Positions 59,979 through 64,000 of a stretch of DNA of 64,000 nt are shown here, piece by piece. Under the pieces are notes generated by a model that had not been told where the DNA came from, made no database searches, and saw nothing but the letters and a program-made list of their open reading frames with translations. The number at the start of each line of letters is the position of its first letter. Positions within the stretch are counted from its first letter, which is position 1. Location: positions 62,001-126,000 of the forward strand of contig NZ_JAVDQI010000004.1 of the NCBI RefSeq assembly GCF_031454185.1, in the 5' to 3' direction. A program made the position numbers and the translations under genes. This DNA comes from Methanococcoides alaskense. Lineage in GTDB: Archaea > Halobacteriota > Methanosarcinia > Methanosarcinales > Methanosarcinaceae.

Positions 59979-61079
59979 ATGATTAAGCAAAGTATACTGA
60001 TCTGTATTGGAATGGTTTTAGTATTAATGACCATGGGAACTGCTGCAGCAGATACTCTTTATGTGGGCGATGGTGGATATGCCACGATACAGGAAGCTGT
60101 AGATGCTGCAATTGATGGGGATACGATCCTTGTTTACCCGGGAACGTATGTCGAAAATGTGGATGTAAACAAAGAATTGACCATTATCACAGAATCCGGA
60201 CCTGATGTTACCACTGTCCAGGGTGTTCCGGGGATGGATGATTATGTTTTCCATGCTGGAAATTTAACCGAAAATGTAAATAACGTGACCATCATCGGCT
60301 TTAATGTGACAGGTGGTGGAGGGATTGGTTTTTCAGAATCCTTATACAGCGAACTGAGAAATAATATTATATCGGACGGGGGAATTTTTGCTGGTGGTAG
60401 CAACATTTACGTGATTAATAACACCGTAATTTCGACAGGAATACGATTTTTCGATAGTGAAGGTATTTTAGAGAATAACGAAGTGTCTTCTTGCCCTGGT
60501 ACTGGAATAACTATTGAAGGCCAGGCAGACGTCACCTTGGTTAACAACACTATATATGAGAATGGTGTGGGAATTAGGATATGGGACTTTGGCAGCGGCT
60601 ATATTTTCAACAACATTATATATGGGAATGAAGTTGGAATCAAGATACATGGAAATTCCTACGGAATGATAGATAACAACTATTTCAACAACACGATGAA
60701 TGCTCAGATCGATGTAGCTTATCTCGGCATATACACCACCTTGAACACCACTAAATCAGCAGGCATAAACATTGTTGGAGGCCCATACTTAGGCGGAAAC
60801 TTCTGGGCACATCCGAATGGCACAGGTTTCAGCCAGATCGGTGAAGATCTGGATGGGGATGGGATCTGCGATCTGCCATACGTAATTGATGAGAACAATA
60901 TCGACTATCTGCCATTGTCTTTATTTACCTACAATCCGTACGATGAAAATAAGGACTGTGTGATCGATATTGGTGACGTGAATGCGGCAATCGATGACTA
61001 CCGTACATAGGGACCAACATCTATTGCAGATATCAATGAGTTGATAGATATTTATCGTTCAGATGAGCCCTATTGCTAA
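59979..61079 (+). CDS. Secreted beta-helix (NosD-like) protein with dockerin-like tail, in-frame UAG
   Basis: An exported protein. The signal peptide is residues 1-24 (ICIGMVLVLMTMGTAAA). YATIQEAVDAAIDGDTILVY PGTY opens a right-handed parallel beta-helix with repeats such as NNTVISTGIRFF, NNTIYENGVGIRIW and NNIIYGNEVGIKIH. The C-terminus NPYDENKDCVIDIGDVNAAI DDYRT is the first half of a type I dockerin-like calcium repeat. The frame then has UAG (61008-61010), after which GPTSIADINELIDIYRSDEP YC and a TAA follow, which looks like the second dockerin half. So the UAG is probably read through, perhaps as pyrrolysine, or is a recent nonsense change. Without it the protein has 343 residues, with it 366. 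Confidence 0.85.
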
Positions 61080-61242
61080 GAATTATTTGAGGGGAGTTAT
61101 CCCCACCTAATATTGTTTTAAGCATCTTGGGTCTTACACCTCCACAAACTATCGATCTACTATTTTTACTCTTTAATTTACCGATAGATTAACAATTGAT
61201 AAATTAACCTTCAATTCCTTCAAACCACACTTCTCGTAGCTA

Positions 61243-61704
61243 TCATTGTGATCCCCTGTCTGCTGGAACCCCAAGTATCCTGTTGGCAAGCCAGGGGGAT
61301 GTAGCTGTCACAACTAACACAAGTAACCAGATGCGCCCTTCAAAGATATTGTAATCATATAACAGGCGCTGCCAGGAGTAACCTATGACAAAATGCCCGA
61401 AGAGGAATTCAAAGGATACTGTCAGACGCAGCCAGATCAGCCCAACATAAATGAACTGCCTGGATGTCCCCGAAACACCCGAATATTTCAGGAAAAAATA
61501 GGTAACTGCAAATATGACCATGCAGAAGATCACCGAACTTATCTGGTGAGTAAGAAGTTCATCTGTATAAGGTGCATAGATCCCTGTTGATATACCATTT
61601 AATATGGCAGGTATGATGAACAGCACCCAGACACCAAGGGAATAAAAATAAAGTTTCGGAATCACATTAGTAATTTTGAGCTTTAGTGATAAAAAGTTAT
61701 TCAT
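61243..61704 (-). CDS. Four-helix membrane protein, unknown function
   Basis: A 153-residue protein with four hydrophobic helices (about 14-33, 52-70, 80-100 and 122-140): VIPKLYFYSLGVWVLFIIPA, FCMVIFAVTYFFLKYSGVSG, FIYVGLIWLRLTVSFEFLFG, and GRIWLLVLVVTATSPWLANR. This is the best preserved of three copies in the window. The last residues end early (DRGSQ then two stops) compared with the fragment at 59690, which continues DIYEKYDLKK, so the C-terminus seems shortened by an extra base. No ribosome site is clear. I do not know the family's role. Confidence 0.75.
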   Translation of the reverse strand: MNNFLSLKLKITNVIPKLYFYSLGVWVLFIIPAILNGISTGIYAPYTDELLTHQISSVIFCMVIFAVTYFFLKYSGVSGTSRQFIYVGLIWLRLTVSFEFLFGHFVIGYSWQRLLYDYNIFEGRIWLLVLVVTATSPWLANRILGVPADRGSQ

Positions 61705-61837
61705 TTATTTAAAAATTAATATTGTAAGTTTGTGGATGTAATTGAGCATTTTTTTTGTTCTGTTTTATTTAAGGCTTGAAATTATTTAATGTATGAACTC
61801 AGAAATAATCATTATTAATGGAAAAATATTTCAAAAC

Positions 61838-61847
61838 AGTTATATAG
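61838..61847 (+). promoter_or_regulatory. Possible TATA box of the ATPase gene
   Basis: AGTTATATAG lies 32 bases upstream of ATG 61879, and GGTGAT (61869-61874) gives the ribosome site. Short leader, typical of archaea. A call by eye. Confidence 0.35.
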
Positions 61848-61878
61848 TTGATTATTTATTGTATCATTGGTGATATTT

Positions 61879-63867
61879 ATGGGAGCAATTGTCCCTGCAG
61901 TGAAAGAACATTTTCCAACAAATTCAAGATTAGAAAAAGCTTTAAGACTATTTCTCCCAGCTTTTGACGTAACTTATACTTCAATTTCAAGATATCGTAA
62001 AAGTGCAACTTACACAGAATATATCTTTTTGAAAGCCGAACAATCATTTAAGGAAGGATTTGGGTTCGAGCGTGAAATTTTATGTATTATTTCTAATAAA
62101 AGTGAGTTTCAGGCGAAAGATGCAGAAATTATCGACTTAATATACAACGAAAATAAATCAAGAGTCGACCCCTTTGTTTGTGTATTACTATCAGAATGTA
62201 ATGAAATTAATGATAAAATCGAAATGTTGGTGCATAAGGATCCTGATAATCTTTGTATTGTTCCATTTTCAATACCTGATCTTCTCAATAATAAACCTCA
62301 AATTCCAGAGATAAGGTCAAAATTTCAAAAATATATGTTTTCTCGCGACTTATTCGCTTTTGAATCTCCAATTAAACGTGATATATCTTTTTTTGGACGT
62401 GAGGATATACTGCTCAATTTTATTGATAGGTTCAAAACTGGTCAAAACAGTGGGTTATTTGGATTAAGAAAAATAGGTAAAACTTCTGTTTTGTATGCAA
62501 TAAGTAGGAGAATAAAATCAAAAGATATCGGAACATCTCTCTATTTTGATTGTGCTAACCCCTCTTTCTATAAGGCTAGGTGGTATGACTGTTTACAAAT
62601 TTTAGTTAAACGTTTGTATGATGACATCGACATCGACAAATCACAAGTAAATGCATTTACTTCCAAATATAACGAAATGAATGCATCTGATTATTTCTAC
62701 GATGATATAAAATTAGTATTGAAAGATGAGGATGATAGAGTTTTAATGATGTTGGATGAAATAGAGTGGATATCATTCAATACAAGCAGTGATCCTCACT
62801 GGGAATCTGATTTTATTCCCTTTTGGCAGACATTCAGATCAGCACATCAAAATTTGAATGGAAAATTTTGTTTTATGATTTCTGGTGTAAATCCAAAGTG
62901 CATAGAAGAAGAAGCTGTGTTGGGTTATGATAACCCACTATTTGCTTTAATAGATCCGACTTTTTTGCAACCTTTTGATACAAACACAACTCGAGAAATG
63001 GTTAGGAAGCTTGGCAGATACATGGGAATTAAATTCGAAGAAGAGCTCTACCCAAAACTATATGAGTTGTATGGAGGTCATCCATTTTTAGTAAGGCATG
63101 CTTGTAGTAAACTGTGTTATTATGAAAAAACCCGACCAATTACATTTAACCTTGAAATATTCAATCAACATGCTGATAAAATAAATTTATCATTGATGCC
63201 TTATGTCAAGCAAATATTGAATGTGTTGGCAATTTGGTATCCAAATGAATACCAACAAATCATAGAATTAGCTCAGGGTAACGTTGAAGATATTAAGAAG
63301 CATCTCGGGGATAAACCACAGTATATTGAGCATTTGTTAGGCTACGGAATTGTGAACTTTATTGATGGTGACCCGAAATTATCAATATTCGTTATGTCAA
63401 AACAATTAAAAGTTTCACCAAAAAATGCTGATAATTTATTATCCAAATATAATTCAAAGGAAGCAAATGAAAATATTGATGACATTCATGCAGAAGTATC
63501 CATGAGGAGAAATAAAATTGAACGTAAGTTGAGGAATTTATTAAAGCAAACTTTGAAACTAATGTATGGTAAAAAGTGTATGGACGAATTAATGAAGAGC
63601 ATCTCTGATCATGGAGGTCTTAACAGATATAGCTATGATGATGTTTGGAAGCACTTGTATTTCAAAGACTTAAGCCAGATAATAGATAAAAACTGGATTT
63701 TGTTACAAAACTGGTTTAGCAGAGATAAAAATGAAGTAATGTTTTGGATGAAACATATAAATGAATTTAGAGTTGATGCACATAATAATGAAATATCCAA
63801 CGACGACTTTCTTTATCTAAAAGTCGCGTTCACAAGATTAGAAGAAGCGCTAGAGACAGTTGACTAA
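61879..63867 (+). CDS. Large archaeal ATPase with HEPN-like C-terminus, possible defence protein
   Basis: A 662-residue soluble protein in three parts. The N-terminus (about 1-155) is unrecognised, with mixed strands and helices (FEREILCIISNKSEF, DPFVCVLLSECNE). The middle is a STAND-like archaeal ATPase: FFGREDILLNFIDRF, Walker A GLRKIGKTSVLYAI, Walker B VLMMLDEIEWIS, and YGGHPFLVRHACSKL, the sensor/winged-helix lead. The C-terminus (about 540-662) is helical and ends with INEFRVDAHNNEIS, which resembles the R...H motif of Swt1-like HEPN ribonucleases, although here only three residues separate R and H. The ATG follows GGTGATATTT; an ATG 4 codons upstream overlaps that site. Such ATPase-HEPN proteins often act in phage defence, which is inference here. 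Confidence 0.85.
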   Translation: MGAIVPAVKEHFPTNSRLEKALRLFLPAFDVTYTSISRYRKSATYTEYIFLKAEQSFKEGFGFEREILCIISNKSEFQAKDAEIIDLIYNENKSRVDPFVCVLLSECNEINDKIEMLVHKDPDNLCIVPFSIPDLLNNKPQIPEIRSKFQKYMFSRDLFAFESPIKRDISFFGREDILLNFIDRFKTGQNSGLFGLRKIGKTSVLYAISRRIKSKDIGTSLYFDCANPSFYKARWYDCLQILVKRLYDDIDIDKSQVNAFTSKYNEMNASDYFYDDIKLVLKDEDDRVLMMLDEIEWISFNTSSDPHWESDFIPFWQTFRSAHQNLNGKFCFMISGVNPKCIEEEAVLGYDNPLFALIDPTFLQPFDTNTTREMVRKLGRYMGIKFEEELYPKLYELYGGHPFLVRHACSKLCYYEKTRPITFNLEIFNQHADKINLSLMPYVKQILNVLAIWYPNEYQQIIELAQGNVEDIKKHLGDKPQYIEHLLGYGIVNFIDGDPKLSIFVMSKQLKVSPKNADNLLSKYNSKEANENIDDIHAEVSMRRNKIERKLRNLLKQTLKLMYGKKCMDELMKSISDHGGLNRYSYDDVWKHLYFKDLSQIIDKNWILLQNWFSRDKNEVMFWMKHINEFRVDAHNNEISNDDFLYLKVAFTRLEEALETVD

Positions 63868-63904
63868 TTATCTTTAGTAGTAAACTTCGGACAAATTAAA
63901 CATG

Positions 63905-63930
63905 CAACCTTGACATACTGGTCAAGGTTG
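63905..63930 (+). terminator. Hairpin terminator after the ATPase gene
   Basis: CAACCTTGAC (63905-63914) and GTCAAGGTTG (63921-63930) form a perfect 10-bp stem with a 6-base loop, 38 bases after the stop. The following TGTATTAATATTAT is AT-rich. The last 70 bases of the window hold no feature that I can see. Confidence 0.65.
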
Positions 63931-64000
63931 TGTATTAATATTATATGTGTATGGTATTGTAGCTTAGTAGCTGAATCTTTTTGTCGGTAGCTCATAGTGG

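Overview
The window looks like a piece of a methanogen chromosome from the Methanosarcinaceae, probably Methanococcoides, Methanolobus or a close relative. This is an inference from gene content: archaeal PheT, PurS/PurQ, TTG- or GTG-started RibL, a DUF1638 protein, an archaeal type IV pilus-like ATPase with its TadC-like partner, a bulge-helix-bulge tRNA intron, a PGF-CTERM tail on a multihaem cytochrome, and UAG codons at which the reading frame continues. Coding is compact, Shine-Dalgarno sequences are often GGTGAT or GGGGG, and TTG/GTG starts are common.

Region 1 (1-14.3 kb) is an AT-rich defence island. It holds an unknown gene cut by the window edge, a possible nuclease, a small serine recombinase, and a tight three-gene operon: a UvrD/RecB-like helicase-nuclease, a type III-like adenine methyltransferase split by one frameshift at an A6 tract, and a Res-like helicase-nuclease. 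A cysteine-rich unknown gene and a small zinc ribbon follow. The operon is bracketed by two scars, the start of a type I hsdM (3.1 kb) and the end of a YgjP-like metallopeptidase (12.6 kb), as if it had replaced a type I restriction locus. An intron-containing tRNA-Arg(UCG) marks the inner border.

Region 2 (14.8-33.8 kb) is mostly housekeeping: pheT, pilus/secretion ATPase and membrane protein, rnhB, purQ-purS, a CDP-alcohol phosphotransferase, a TPR protein, an asparagine-synthetase-like gene lacking the usual Cys2, a diphthine-ammonia-ligase-like gene, a surface-anchored octahaem cytochrome, pyruvate kinase, an HdrD-like Fe-S protein facing a GntP-type permease, and a macro-domain protein.

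Region 3 (34-47 kb) has a 5'-truncated cupin, two inverted copies of a 132-bp MITE, a TM-helix-repeat membrane protein, a sodium:solute symporter with its 39-residue accessory peptide, an IS605-like relic, DUF1638, ribL, an aspartate aminotransferase, ribH, a Ca/Na antiporter and a P2-type ATPase.

Region 4 (47.3-57.8 kb) is a co-directional glycogen/starch cluster: GT3-like glycogen synthase, GalT-like transferase, GT4 glycosyltransferase, two GH57 genes (the first without its catalytic Asp), glucoamylase and debranching enzyme. It lies between two direct copies of a decaying module made of a 55-residue membrane peptide, a broken DUF1801 gene and a four-helix membrane protein.

Region 5 (57.8-64 kb) carries the second copy of that module, a phosphodiesterase, a secreted beta-helix protein whose dockerin-like tail is interrupted by UAG, and a large ATPase with a HEPN-like C-terminus that may be another defence gene. 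Small decayed copies of neighbouring genes and several one-base indels in homopolymers run through the window; the latter may be real decay or sequence error.
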